IMG/VR virus record: IMGVR_UViG_3300027760_000094
Location: 1 to 21,516 of that record
Strand: one strand, 5' to 3'
From: a virus
Length of the DNA: 21,516 nucleotides
The notes under the pieces are model-generated. The model ran no database searches. It saw only the letters and a list, made by a program, of their open reading frames with translations, and was not told where the DNA came from. Every line of letters starts with the position of its first letter. Within the stretch, counting starts at the first letter, position 1. This document shows positions 6,878-16,426 of the stretch, in pieces. A program made the position numbers and the translations under genes.

Positions 6878-9800
6878 TTACTGGCGTGTGGTTTTATCGA
6901 CTGCCTTGATAAAGCCTCTGGCGTACTCGGTCTGAGCCTTGTCAATACGCGCCAGCATCTCGTCTTTCTGCTCAGTGGTCAGCTTCGGTGCGGCTTCGAT
7001 CTGTCGACGCATTTTTGCAAAATCACCCAATTTTTGCTGTACCGAGCCCGACACCGATGCTAGTGCCAAGGTTTCAGCATGCTCCTGTGCAAAGGCTTTG
7101 GCCTCTGCTGCTTTGCCCTGTTCCATCAGGCGGTTGAACGAGCCCTTGGTTTGCTGAATATTGTTCATCATGTCGTACGCTTCATCAAGGGTTCCCCTGC
7201 CTTCAACGGGCTGGAACAGACCACCAATGAATGGCGTCTTGCTTGCCTTGAGCGTGGGCTTGGCAACGTCTTCTTTCATTTCCATGTTTAGTATCGGGTT
7301 GGCCAACTGCACAATACCAATACCAAGACCGCCCGTGTAACCACGGATGAGGTAATCGATACCAATGGGAGACAAGCCTTCTTTGCCTGTGATCTGCTTG
7401 ATCGTTTCGCTTCCTGTGATGCTACCGAGCAACTTGGCAAACTCTGTGGTGGACTCACGCGCACGCTCACCAGCCAGCATCTTCTGCTCACGCTGTGACT
7501 CAATCGCTCCGCCAAAGAACGACTGACCAAGATAGACTTCAGTGAGGGGTTTGATGGCTTGGGGCAAGCTAAACGGGTTGGTCTGTGCGACCAACTTGAG
7601 CCAACCGCCCACCGCCTTGGATGCCTTCTCGTCGTTGGACGCCATATCCCACAAAGCTTCGGGCAACGCTTTGAACAAGTAACCCAATTCAAACGGGATA
7701 GGTACGCGTACAGGCTCATCAAAGCCGGGGATGTACATGAACCAATTGCCGTAGCGCTCTTCAGGCTTGGCGCGTTTGTACGCCTCATCATCGGACATCA
7801 GGGCAGCGTATGCCAGTGTGCCTGCGGCAAGCATTAAGCCACGAGACACCATCTTTTGTTTAATCTTAAGCTGTTCGCTGAACGGCATCTGGCCTGTATA
7901 TGCGCGGTAGAGCACATCCAAACCTTGAATCTGCGCGTTAAAGAACGGAATGATGATCGACAGTGCCTGCATGCTTGGTGACAAACCACGGCGGCTAAAG
8001 TTCATGGACTCTAGCGTACGCAAAAGCGCTGCTTGCTCGGACATTCCTTTGGCTAGGGAGTCTTTGTATATCACAGCACGGGTAGCAGCATCGCCCTGCA
8101 TGGCAAACGCATCCGCCTTGGCAACTAACTTATCCCAACCAGATTTACCTGCACTAATGTCTTTGAGGAACTTGGCTGCATCGCGCTGGTCGCCTGTAAA
8201 CACGTTGCTACTGATAGCGCCTGAACGCATCAGTTTGTTTTCAACATCGCTGCGTCCGGCCACCATACTGGCCAACTCTTTGAAAGAACTGAGCACTGGC
8301 GTAGCGTCTGTGCCCGTTGTCAACCATGCGTTCAAAGGATCGCGTACAACTTGACGGATAGCGTAGGCGGGGTTGCGTGTTACAAACTTACGAAGCAAAT
8401 CAGCAGGGATACCCATCATTTTGATAGCGGCTGGCATCGTGGTCTTGATACCTTCCATGCCCTTGATAATGAGTTCTGCAGGGATGCCAAATTGTGTTTT
8501 GTCAATGAACACAAAGTGGTCTTTGCCATTAACTTTAAACCGCACAGTACTGTCGCTTGCGGGGCCAGAACCTTCTCCAAGCGCTGATGCAATACCCATC
8601 TTGCGAAGCAAAAACGCAGACTCTTTAATCATCTGGTTGCGCAGTGCCAAGTCCGTCAACATGAATGTGTTTTGAACCGAGCTTGTAAAGATTGGCAAAA
8701 TGTTTTTATTGCCGCCCACCAACTCTTTGAGTTGTGGCTCAGTCTTAACGTTACCAATACGCACAGGCGTTTCTTTGTCCACCATCAACTCAATGTTGCC
8801 ACTGTTGCTGTTGACGCGGTAGTACGGGATATAAGGTACGGACTTTAATTCATTGGCCAACTTTTCAGTGATAGCGCCTGTCTGTACAAGGAAGTCAACT
8901 TGCCCATCATTAAACTCTTTGTAGATACGTGCGGCTTCCAGTACGGCATCTTTCTTGGTCTTGTCGCTGTTGAGCAGACGCATGACGTCGTTGTACTCTT
9001 TTTCAGCCAGAGCAGGGTTTTCGTAGTTGAGTTTTTGCCAGCCCTTGACCTTGGCACGCTCGCCTGCCACGTACGCAGTCAAGATTGCTTCGGCTTCGGA
9101 GTCATTGGCAAACTTACCCTTGTGCAGAGCTTCTGCCACTTCAACCATGTTAGCGCCCTTGACGCTGTCGTACACGTAGCCACCGCCTTCGCCTTTGCGT
9201 AGGATAAGTTTTCCGTTGGTCAGTGCTTGACCCGCATACTGGCTGCGCTGTTGGCCGAATCGCAAATAGAACTCTGCGTTTTGTGCTTCCAAGGAAGTGA
9301 TGACGTTGTTGGCTACGCCACGTTTAAATGCCTCAGACAAGGCCGCGTCTTTGTCAATGAACTGAACACGGCCAGTCAGCCCCATGATGTTGCCAAGCAA
9401 CTGGTCTTTTAGAGTAGGTTCTTTGGCAATGAATGAAGCGCCATACTGCGTGGGTTCTTTCTTGGTGCGGAAGGCAATTTGGCCATCAGCCGCCCTGTAA
9501 GCACCGATTGTCTTATTCTCAAACGCTTTGCGGGATTGCTTCAAAGCATAGAAGACGTCAGATGTTGATAGTACAGAGGAAGACGTAAAGCCCAGATCAC
9601 GCAAGCCTGCGCGAATCATGCCGACAAACTCTTTGAGCCATCGGCCAGCCTTTTCCCTGAAGCTCTCAGTTACGCGAGCTTCTTCGGTGTGCGCAATAAT
9701 CTCACGCAAAACTTGAAGTCTTTGGACTTCTTCGCTCTTGCCCTGCGCTGCATTGAACTGGGCAGTCCTGATGACTTCGTCTACCAGTTTCTGACCACCA

Positions 9801-12800
9801 ATTTCTTCGGCCAGTTTGCGTAGGTCTGTCTTGTTAGCGTATGCCTGTAAGCGCTCAATACCAATGATGGTGTCGATGCCGTAGTGTCCAACGATCTCGT
9901 GGAAGACAGTAGCTTCCAAGTCTTTTAAGTCAGCATGCTGGTCACCAACCACCAAAATAGTGCCGTCACGGAACACAGCGCCCTGCACCATAGCCTCGGT
10001 TGGATCAACGCCTTCCTCTGACATGCGCTTGAGTAGCGCCACAGGAATCTTGCCGGGGTTAGCGGCATATACCAGCTTCACGTTTGAAGGCAGTTTACTC
10101 TGCACTTTTTCCATAAAGTCAGCAGCTTCTTTGGCATCAATCGTGCCGCCTTCTGTTTCACGGGTGCGGTAGGCTGTACCCAAATCGGAATCATTGGCCT
10201 CTCTAATAATTCGCTCTTGATCCTTGATGGATACTTTACCGGGCACACGCAACGGTTTAGGCAGGTTCTTCTCCGCCATGGGGGGCTTGCCTGTACGGGC
10301 AGGGCCAACTGTTTCAGTTGTACCTTTGCGGGTCTTGACTTTGGTAATGCCAGAACTTTCTTTAGCGGCTTCGCCCGTGGCTGTACGTAGCTCTTTGGGG
10401 GCACGTTGTACTCTGCGGGTCTCTTGCTCTGTACGTTTAGAAGGCGTTTCTTGTGTGCTTTGAGACAGCGCTTCTCTGACAATATCTGTCTGCTCTGCAA
10501 GCGTAGCCTTGTACTCAGGAGTTTTTCTTCCAAGCTCAATAGCTTTGGCTTCCAGCGTGTCATTCATCTGCAACTGGAACGCAGTTACTTCGGGATCATT
10601 TTTGCCATATTGCTCGCGTAGCGCGGCCACGCGTTTAGCCATGTTGTCACCAAGCTTTATATACTCCGGCTCTTGCATACCAAGAGACGTCGCCAATCTA
10701 CGCATCTGAATAGAGTCTTCCGCCTCTTTGCGGACATCACCTGACTCAATCCGTCTGGTTGTCTTAACGGCACGGCTTACTTTGGCACCGATGACTTTGC
10801 CTTCGGCATCTCTGATTTTAAGAGTGTCAAGCTGTTCTTCGCCTGCTTTTTTCTTTTCCGCCGCCACTACGCTGGCTTTGGCCGCAGGCGTGGCTTCGTA
10901 CATGCTCTTGTACATTTTTTCAATTTGTTCACGCACAGGCGTAATCTTGGCCAATACACGGTTGTACCTATTCAGAGCCGCTTTGATTTTGCGCTGAAGG
11001 CCGAAGCTTTTGTTTGTCTCTGCCTGTTGGAGAAGGTCATTGTGAACATCTGCGGCATCGTACAACTCTTGCAACCAAGACTTGTTGGCGTTACCAATCG
11101 GGAGCACTACCTTGTTATGTAGGCGGTTGATGTTGTTCATCGTGATGTCGTACTGCTCGTCCGACACAACGCGCTTGGTTTCCGTACCGGCAAGGTTTAG
11201 ACGCGTATCTAGTGCCCGAGTCATGCGCTGCTTTTCAGCATCCTTGACATACTGGGAGACACGGCCAGCCGACATGTTTGTGGCTTCTGCCATACGGCGG
11301 TCAGCGGCTTCCCGTTCTTCGGGCGTCATCTCTGTGCGCTGAATGTTCTCAGGGCTAAAAATGTCCAATTGCCTTGGGTCTTTCTGCATAGCCAACTGAA
11401 TTGGCTTGTCATCGGACACACGTTTTAAGCCGTAACCTTCGGGACGTTCGTACTGGGTATCAACCGCCTTGGGCTTAAACTCCAATGCTTCATCAGGCGT
11501 CTTGGCAATACCGGGCACGGTGGTGGGCTGCTCTGGGCCTTCGGGCTTCTCCGTTGGAGGTATAGGCGCTTCTTTCTCGGTAAACAACTCACGAGTCTGA
11601 CCACGCTGTGCTTGGTTGATGGCTTTTTCTTCAAGGACTGAGCGCTTTCGACCGAAGCTTTCCATCAAGTCTGCGCGTTCTTTGTTTAACTCATCCAGTT
11701 TGGTTGTGAGTTTGGGTAGCTCATCAAATGAGCCTAGCTGCGCTGCGTCCGCAAGCTTCTTCTTGGCGTTCTTAATCTTTGTGTCGATGCTAGAAAGCGC
11801 GGCTTTAGACTGTGCCTCCAGTTCCTGTGCGGTCTGTGTCACGCCTCCTAGACCCTCAACCGCCTGTGCGGTGGTTTCTAATTGCGTTTGAAGGGGCGTG
11901 TACTGTGCATACAGTTCGTTGACCTTAGCTGTGTCGCCAGCGGTAGCCGCTTCCTGCATCTGCGTTTGAAGGGTGGCCAACTGTGCTTTGAGTCGGTCGT
12001 ACTCTTCCATCGTCCGGTTTAAGTCGGGTTTGGGCGGTGCAGGAGGAGCAGGTGTTGCAGCCGGAGTCACACCTGTATCCATAGTACCCATGACCGCACC
12101 GGGGCGAACAGTCTCTACAACTGGTGCGGGGGGAGGAGGTGGTGCTGGCGCAGGCAGTGCCAACATTGGGGGTTTTTCTTCCTCCGGTGCGGCTTGCGGT
12201 GCGGGTACTGGTGCAGGAGCCGCTTGTGCGGCGGCTTCTTGTTCTGCGGCTTTCCTAGCGGCAACTTCGTCTCGGGCTGCGCCTCTTTCCGATAACCGAC
12301 CAACTGCTCCAAGAGGGCCAAGCAAACCAACTTGATAGGCGGTCTGGCCATATTCCTTCATGGCATCAGGAGAAGTTAGGGATAACCCTGCCTGTGCACG
12401 TTCCAACATCTGTTGGGCAATCTCTGTTGGCACTTCGGCCAACACGCCAGTAGCCGTGCCTTTTGCAAGGGTGGCCAACAGTTTTTCGTCTGCAAGTTTA
12501 GCCGCTTGTTCTGCGGTCTTACCAAAGAAAGCTTTTTCGGGGATGCCTGTCAGTTTACTGACCAATTTGCCGCCAAACGGAATAAACGCTTGCGCTACAT
12601 CCAAGGCAGCTTGCGGGACGGCTGCGGCTCCGGCAGCACCTGTGTCAATCTTGATAGGTTCGCCACGAGCCGTTTGCTCTTGAGCTTGGCGCTCAATGTT
12701 GCCGCCATATTGTTGAATCAGGGAGGGGAGAAATGCGCCTGCCAATCCACCGACCACACCGCCAGCCACAGTACCCGCAGGGCCAAGAGCCGTACCCGCC

Positions 12801-13222
12801 ATAGCACCGAGACGAGCACCACCAAACGAAGTGGCAAGGTTAGGCGCTTGCTCAGCAATAGCTAAGGGGATTTGACGGCCGACTTCTTTGGCGGCAGAAA
12901 GAACACCATCTTTGGCGTAGGCTTCTTTGACTTTCTCCATGCTGACTTGGTCAGCGTATTTGCCAGAGATTTCTTCGCCGCGCTGGATGCCGGCCCTAGC
13001 AGCTTCTTCGGCAGAACCAAACGTGCCTTCAATACCCGTACGAAGACCGCTTAGCGTAGACTCAGCGCCTTTGCCAAGGGCGGCAAGTAGCCCCTTTTTG
13101 GGCTTCGGCTGGGATGCTAAATGCTGTTCAAGCGCCGATATAACTTCAGCATCGGACGCGCCTTCAGGCCCCTCGATGTCGTAGATACGCCCATCCGGGC
13201 CTTGCACGCTGTAAATGGGCAT
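6878..13222 (-). CDS. Giant internal virion / polyvalent-type protein
   Basis: At 2114 residues this is the largest gene here. It starts with MPIYSVQGPDGRIYDIEGPEG, a leader I recognise from other phage virion proteins. A hydrophobic Gly/Ala-rich stretch follows at about 117-171, then a Pro/Ala-rich linker at about 325-400 and a coiled coil at about 400-530. In the middle is HEIVGH at 1108-1113, a HExxxH metallopeptidase-like motif. The C-terminal part, with nFSRRGLSPSMQ, PFFNAQIQGLD, NWFMYIPG near 1824 and VPIPFELGYLFKALPE, matches the LPD38-type region of phage polyvalent proteins as I remember it. Such proteins are packed in the capsid and injected with the DNA. AAGGA at 13236-13232 supports the start. 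It is the last gene of the late operon, next to the transglycosylase gene, as T7 gp16 follows gp15. The protease activity is inferred. Confidence 0.8.
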   Translation of the reverse strand: MPIYSVQGPDGRIYDIEGPEGASDAEVISALEQHLASQPKPKKGLLAALGKGAESTLSGLRTGIEGTFGSAEEAARAGIQRGEEISGKYADQVSMEKVKEAYAKDGVLSAAKEVGRQIPLAIAEQAPNLATSFGGARLGAMAGTALGPAGTVAGGVVGGLAGAFLPSLIQQYGGNIERQAQEQTARGEPIKIDTGAAGAAAVPQAALDVAQAFIPFGGKLVSKLTGIPEKAFFGKTAEQAAKLADEKLLATLAKGTATGVLAEVPTEIAQQMLERAQAGLSLTSPDAMKEYGQTAYQVGLLGPLGAVGRLSERGAARDEVAARKAAEQEAAAQAAPAPVPAPQAAPEEEKPPMLALPAPAPPPPPAPVVETVRPGAVMGTMDTGVTPAATPAPPAPPKPDLNRTMEEYDRLKAQLATLQTQMQEAATAGDTAKVNELYAQYTPLQTQLETTAQAVEGLGGVTQTAQELEAQSKAALSSIDTKIKNAKKKLADAAQLGSFDELPKLTTKLDELNKERADLMESFGRKRSVLEEKAINQAQRGQTRELFTEKEAPIPPTEKPEGPEQPTTVPGIAKTPDEALEFKPKAVDTQYERPEGYGLKRVSDDKPIQLAMQKDPRQLDIFSPENIQRTEMTPEEREAADRRMAEATNMSAGRVSQYVKDAEKQRMTRALDTRLNLAGTETKRVVSDEQYDITMNNINRLHNKVVLPIGNANKSWLQELYDAADVHNDLLQQAETNKSFGLQRKIKAALNRYNRVLAKITPVREQIEKMYKSMYEATPAAKASVVAAEKKKAGEEQLDTLKIRDAEGKVIGAKVSRAVKTTRRIESGDVRKEAEDSIQMRRLATSLGMQEPEYIKLGDNMAKRVAALREQYGKNDPEVTAFQLQMNDTLEAKAIELGRKTPEYKATLAEQTDIVREALSQSTQETPSKRTEQETRRVQRAPKELRTATGEAAKESSGITKVKTRKGTTETVGPARTGKPPMAEKNLPKPLRVPGKVSIKDQERIIREANDSDLGTAYRTRETEGGTIDAKEAADFMEKVQSKLPSNVKLVYAANPGKIPVALLKRMSEEGVDPTEAMVQGAVFRDGTILVVGDQHADLKDLEATVFHEIVGHYGIDTIIGIERLQAYANKTDLRKLAEEIGGQKLVDEVIRTAQFNAAQGKSEEVQRLQVLREIIAHTEEARVTESFREKAGRWLKEFVGMIRAGLRDLGFTSSSVLSTSDVFYALKQSRKAFENKTIGAYRAADGQIAFRTKKEPTQYGASFIAKEPTLKDQLLGNIMGLTGRVQFIDKDAALSEAFKRGVANNVITSLEAQNAEFYLRFGQQRSQYAGQALTNGKLILRKGEGGGYVYDSVKGANMVEVAEALHKGKFANDSEAEAILTAYVAGERAKVKGWQKLNYENPALAEKEYNDVMRLLNSDKTKKDAVLEAARIYKEFNDGQVDFLVQTGAITEKLANELKSVPYIPYYRVNSNSGNIELMVDKETPVRIGNVKTEPQLKELVGGNKNILPIFTSSVQNTFMLTDLALRNQMIKESAFLLRKMGIASALGEGSGPASDSTVRFKVNGKDHFVFIDKTQFGIPAELIIKGMEGIKTTMPAAIKMMGIPADLLRKFVTRNPAYAIRQVVRDPLNAWLTTGTDATPVLSSFKELASMVAGRSDVENKLMRSGAISSNVFTGDQRDAAKFLKDISAGKSGWDKLVAKADAFAMQGDAATRAVIYKDSLAKGMSEQAALLRTLESMNFSRRGLSPSMQALSIIIPFFNAQIQGLDVLYRAYTGQMPFSEQLKIKQKMVSRGLMLAAGTLAYAALMSDDEAYKRAKPEERYGNWFMYIPGFDEPVRVPIPFELGYLFKALPEALWDMASNDEKASKAVGGWLKLVAQTNPFSLPQAIKPLTEVYLGQSFFGGAIESQREQKMLAGERARESTTEFAKLLGSITGSETIKQITGKEGLSPIGIDYLIRGYTGGLGIGIVQLANPILNMEMKEDVAKPTLKASKTPFIGGLFQPVEGRGTLDEAYDMMNNIQQTKGSFNRLMEQGKAAEAKAFAQEHAETLALASVSGSVQQKLGDFAKMRRQIEAAPKLTTEQKDEMLARIDKAQTEYARGFIKAVDKTTRQ

Positions 13223-13231
13223 GATTTAACA

Positions 13232-13236
13232 TCCTT
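13232..13236 (-). promoter_or_regulatory. Shine-Dalgarno site of the giant virion gene
   Basis: AAGGA on the minus strand, 9 bases before the ATG at 13222 and inside the 18-base gap after the upstream stop. It fixes the start of the giant gene at the conserved MPIYSVQGPDG leader. Confidence 0.6.
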
Positions 13237-13240
13237 GAGC

Positions 13241-15370
13241 TTATTGTGGGCGGCTCCCTAAAACCTTAAATCCGGCAGAGGGTGCTGGTGCGCCCATTGT
13301 ACTTGGAAGTTCAGCGCCCGCCAAGGGGTAGTACAAGCCTGCAATGCGGCGGAATTCTGCATTTCTCGCGTCGGCTGATGCCGTAGCACCTTCGGGCGTA
13401 GTCAACCATTTCTCGTATGCACGTTCCGTGTTGTTGAGTGCAAGCTGTGTACGCTGTACATCAAACTTACCACCAGCCTCCACACTTTTAGCATCCGCTT
13501 CGGCTTTTGCACCAAGAGAGCCGTAGTACTTCTTCATGATGTCCTTGTACTCAAGGTCAGTCTCAGCCTTCTCACGCTCTTTCTTAGCGCCCAAAGTCTG
13601 AATACCAGCTTCGCCCAAAGCAGTCATGAAGTTAGGTGACTTGTTGGCCAACAAACTTAAGCCGAGCATCAACAGGTCGTCGTTGCCAAAACCCTTACGC
13701 TCTTTGGTAGGCACAGTTTCTTTGGCTGCGGCAATTAAATCGGAAGGCTTAGGCGCGGCTTCTGCGGGGGGTAGCGTTGTATTGTATGTGCCCGAAACAG
13801 ACTCCCCTACCTCTGGCCGCGTACTTTCGCCAAACAAGCCTTTAACTTTTTCTTCGGCCAGTTGTGTACCTGCCAGTGCTTTAGAAGCGTTAGCTAATTT
13901 GGCGGCATCTAAAGCACGGGCGTTAGGGCCAGCGGCTATGGCTTCTTCTGTTGTACGGGCAATCTTTGAAGTCATGTTTGCCGCGTCCACAGATTGTTCT
14001 GCGGCTTTGGCCGCTTGCACATCTTGCTCTACACCACGGGCACGACGGGCTGCTTCCGCAGCAGCACGAGTTGCTTGAGAAGCATCATCAAGCGCTTCCA
14101 ATCCAACCTTGGCAGGAGGTAGTAGACGTTGTGTTTCGGCTACTCTCTTAGCTTGTTCAGCCTTGGCAATCATCTCAGGCGTAGCCTCTAATGCTTTAGA
14201 CGCCTGACCAACAGCGCGGTTTGCCGTACTGATGGGGGAAGTAAACCCGCTCAGGGCGTTCATTGTGTTACCAATATTGCGCTGGTACTCTAAGGGTATG
14301 CCCATTTTGTCCGCCAACTGACCAAAGTATGAGTTCTGCTGGTCGTAAGTAGAAGCAGGTGCTGGGCTACGCTGGCCGGGGATTTGAGAGGCTAAGTCTG
14401 GGGCTGCTTGTGATTGCGCGGCTTGCGCTGTACCGATAGGTACAGCCGAGGCCATCTTGGTAGAGAACGTCTGCATGACTTCACCAACGGTCTTCTTACC
14501 ATCACCAAACAATTTAGAGTTGCTCTTGATGATGTTGTCTGCGTTCTTTGGATCAGCCGCTTTAAGTGCTTGCGCCATCGTCATGCTAGAGTCCGCTTGC
14601 AACAAGCGTGAACCTGTAGGACGGCCAAGTACGTGAGTTGCGTACAGTTCCTCTGGGGCAATATCCCGATTCAACGTCTTGCGTAAAGCTGCCGCGTCTT
14701 CACCCAAAACTTTAGCACCCACGCGGATGTTTTCAAACGGGTCTTTGCGTCTTGCTGGATCGCCACCGCCTTTGGTAAAGGTGCGGTTAATCAACTGCAT
14801 CAAACCTTGCGCTGAAGAAGTCTTGCTTTGAGCGTCGACTTTTCCGCCGCTTTCCGCTTGAATAACTGCGCGAAGAGTAGCTGAGGGGATGCCGTTGAGT
14901 TTGGCTTGTTCGTCAATGTACGCGTCCAAGTCGGCAGGCACCGCTACACCATTCTTATACCCGGGCACACCACCGCCCGCCATGCGAAGCACAGGTTCAC
15001 TGCGTTGGGCAAAGTCGTACATGCCACCCATAGCCATGCCGTTTCTTTTAGGAACATCATCACCATCGCCATAGCCAGCAATACCCCCGTCAGCCATACG
15101 CTGCATGTTAGGGGCGGGGAGCATACCAATCCCTTGTTCTTCAGGCAAAGCGCCCATCTGTGCCAAAGCTGCATCGGTTACTTTGGGTTGTGGCATACCG
15201 GCCATCTGTGCTTGCGCGGCTTGGCGCATCTGCTTGCGACGGCCATCTTCAGAAATAATCAAGGGAAGAACGTACGGGTCGTTCTTATGCATCATGGCCA
15301 TCTGCTTCAAGGCAGCATCAGGCAGCATCGCCATCTGCGATGTGAGTTTTTCAGCGTTTGGTAGTGCCAT
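13241..15370 (-). CDS. Virion protein with lytic transglycosylase domain
   Basis: A 709-residue protein likely to cut peptidoglycan during DNA entry. The lysozyme-like SLT domain lies at about 148-305. The catalytic Glu is E173 in AVIQAESGG, followed by the typical SAQGLMQL (186-193) and by YATHVLGRPTG (243-253), which corresponds to the AHFLG-type segment of phage transglycosylases. Before it are Met- and Gln-rich helical sequence and two Gly-rich motifs, at 91-107 and 129-145. After it come an Ala-rich coiled coil (about 380-500) and a conserved-looking C-terminal part, GFGNDDLLMLGLSLLANKSP, then helices. There is no signal peptide, which fits delivery from the virion and not a secreted endolysin. 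The start lies 5 bases after the preceding stop, with a weak GAAGAA ribosome site, suggesting coupled translation. Size and place recall T7 gp15, but there the transglycosylase is in gp16. Confidence 0.88.
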   Translation of the reverse strand: MALPNAEKLTSQMAMLPDAALKQMAMMHKNDPYVLPLIISEDGRRKQMRQAAQAQMAGMPQPKVTDAALAQMGALPEEQGIGMLPAPNMQRMADGGIAGYGDGDDVPKRNGMAMGGMYDFAQRSEPVLRMAGGGVPGYKNGVAVPADLDAYIDEQAKLNGIPSATLRAVIQAESGGKVDAQSKTSSAQGLMQLINRTFTKGGGDPARRKDPFENIRVGAKVLGEDAAALRKTLNRDIAPEELYATHVLGRPTGSRLLQADSSMTMAQALKAADPKNADNIIKSNSKLFGDGKKTVGEVMQTFSTKMASAVPIGTAQAAQSQAAPDLASQIPGQRSPAPASTYDQQNSYFGQLADKMGIPLEYQRNIGNTMNALSGFTSPISTANRAVGQASKALEATPEMIAKAEQAKRVAETQRLLPPAKVGLEALDDASQATRAAAEAARRARGVEQDVQAAKAAEQSVDAANMTSKIARTTEEAIAAGPNARALDAAKLANASKALAGTQLAEEKVKGLFGESTRPEVGESVSGTYNTTLPPAEAAPKPSDLIAAAKETVPTKERKGFGNDDLLMLGLSLLANKSPNFMTALGEAGIQTLGAKKEREKAETDLEYKDIMKKYYGSLGAKAEADAKSVEAGGKFDVQRTQLALNNTERAYEKWLTTPEGATASADARNAEFRRIAGLYYPLAGAELPSTMGAPAPSAGFKVLGSRPQ
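14936..15100 (-). repeat. Two Gly-rich motif copies in the transglycosylase gene
   Basis: Two copies of a 17-residue motif, RMADGGIAGYGDGDDVP (residues 91-107, bases 15100-15050) and RMAGGGVPGYKNGVAVP (residues 129-145, bases 14986-14936), lie just before the enzymatic domain. They share R-M-A-x-G-G-x-x-G-Y and a final V-P. A third related copy lies in the 963-residue protein at 18371-18415. Confidence 0.7.
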
Positions 15371-15375
15371 GTTCT

Positions 15376-16416
15376 TCAGCCCATGTTATAGATTGCAAGA
15401 TCAGCCAGACCGGCAGGTTTGTCTCTATATTCGACATCCTGAACCGCGCCACCTTTCTTAAAGGCTCCCAAAGCTTTACCTGTGATACCTAAACCCGCAA
15501 CTTGTTGCAACATTGATGGGGGTGTTTGATACATTGTGGAGGATAGCTGAGACATAGGCAAACCACGGATCATGTCAGACATGAAGCCCATCTGCTTGTA
15601 TGGCTGGTTCTGGTAGTTTAAGAAATCTTGATACTGATTGTTCAGAATGTTTTGAGTTTGCTGTTGCTGTTGACCACCAAACTGATTTTGCAAACTAAGT
15701 AGCCCCATGTTCTGGCCATACTGCGTCTGCCCAATGTCAGCCAAAGACTTAGCACCTGTCATGGCTGTCTGCATACCTTGAAGGCCAAGACCCGCGCCAA
15801 ACTGTTGTTGCTGGGCGTTTAGTTGCTGTCCTGCCAAGTTCTGCGCTTGGGATTGGTTGAACTGCCCCATAGCTTGCGCGTATGCGTCTTGCAGACCCTT
15901 GGCTTGAATGTCGCCTTTTTGCAACGCTAAGTTACGAGCAGCTTCAGAACGCATGATTGCGTCACGACTACCACCAAATGCACCGGCTTTAGTAGCTTGA
16001 GCTTGCTGTTGGGTTCCTGCAATATCGGCTTGACGCTGGGCTTCTCGTTGCTGGATGTCCACCACATTTTGCATGTAGGGAGACATGTACGCTTGAACGT
16101 TGTTTCCCGTAAATTGCTGTGTCTGATATGGGTTAAACGTGTACTGCGTATTAAGTGCGCCCAAGCCTGCCATACCAGCCATAGCTGTGGCATCGCCCAA
16201 CTGAGGGGCAGTTTGCATCAACGCCGCGTTTTCGTACGACTGTTGTTGTAAAGGAGTGAACTGCGCTGTGCGATCCCCCATGTACTGCATGTAGGGATTT
16301 GCTTCAAGATCGGTGTAAAGCTCAGCAGTGCCTAGCAGTTTTTCTGCATAGGGCGCGATCTGGTCTGCAAAACCTATCCGCTGTTCTTGGTACTGTGTTG
16401 GGGATGCTGCTGCCAT
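15376..16416 (-). CDS. Gln-rich virion protein, probable ejection component
   Basis: A 346-residue protein very rich in Gln, Ala, Met and Asn with almost no charged clusters. Residues about 110-270 should be long helices; MSPYMQNVVDIQQREAQRQ (111-129) and AGAFGGSRDAIMRSEAARN (144-162) are patterns I know from uncharacterised phage structural proteins. PYKQMGFMSDMIRGLPMSQ (272-290) is also a recurring segment in that group. The C-terminus carries a short KKGGAV segment related to the Gly motifs of the neighbours. AAGGA at 16428-16424, overlapping the preceding stop codon, fixes the start. Its size and its position before the transglycosylase and giant genes suggest a third ejection protein comparable to T7 gp14. 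No enzyme motif is visible, and the function is inferred from context. Confidence 0.75.
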   Translation of the reverse strand: MAAASPTQYQEQRIGFADQIAPYAEKLLGTAELYTDLEANPYMQYMGDRTAQFTPLQQQSYENAALMQTAPQLGDATAMAGMAGLGALNTQYTFNPYQTQQFTGNNVQAYMSPYMQNVVDIQQREAQRQADIAGTQQQAQATKAGAFGGSRDAIMRSEAARNLALQKGDIQAKGLQDAYAQAMGQFNQSQAQNLAGQQLNAQQQQFGAGLGLQGMQTAMTGAKSLADIGQTQYGQNMGLLSLQNQFGGQQQQQTQNILNNQYQDFLNYQNQPYKQMGFMSDMIRGLPMSQLSSTMYQTPPSMLQQVAGLGITGKALGAFKKGGAVQDVEYRDKPAGLADLAIYNMG

Positions 16417-16426
16417 GATCTATTCC

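Noticed and set aside
6715-6909. 64-residue + strand frame across the convergent junction
   Set aside because: It starts inside the primase-helicase gene, runs through both hairpins and into the giant gene, and has no ribosome site of note.
10078-10563. 161-residue Lys/Pro-rich minus-strand frame inside the giant gene
   Set aside because: It is an alternate frame of the giant gene in a Lys/Ala-rich part; the composition is an artefact of the codons.
11973-12335. 120-residue Gly/Ala-rich + strand frame
   Set aside because: Mirror image of the Pro/Ala-rich linker of the giant protein; Pro and Gly codons are complementary, so an open frame is expected.
13223-13240. Possible promoter between the transglycosylase and giant genes
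   Set aside because: The gap is 18 bases and is filled by the ribosome site; there is no room for a promoter and the genes look co-transcribed.
15640-15870. CAA/CAG-like repeats in the Gln-rich gene
   Set aside because: The glutamine runs are short and irregular at the base level; they reflect protein composition and not a tandem repeat or CRISPR array.
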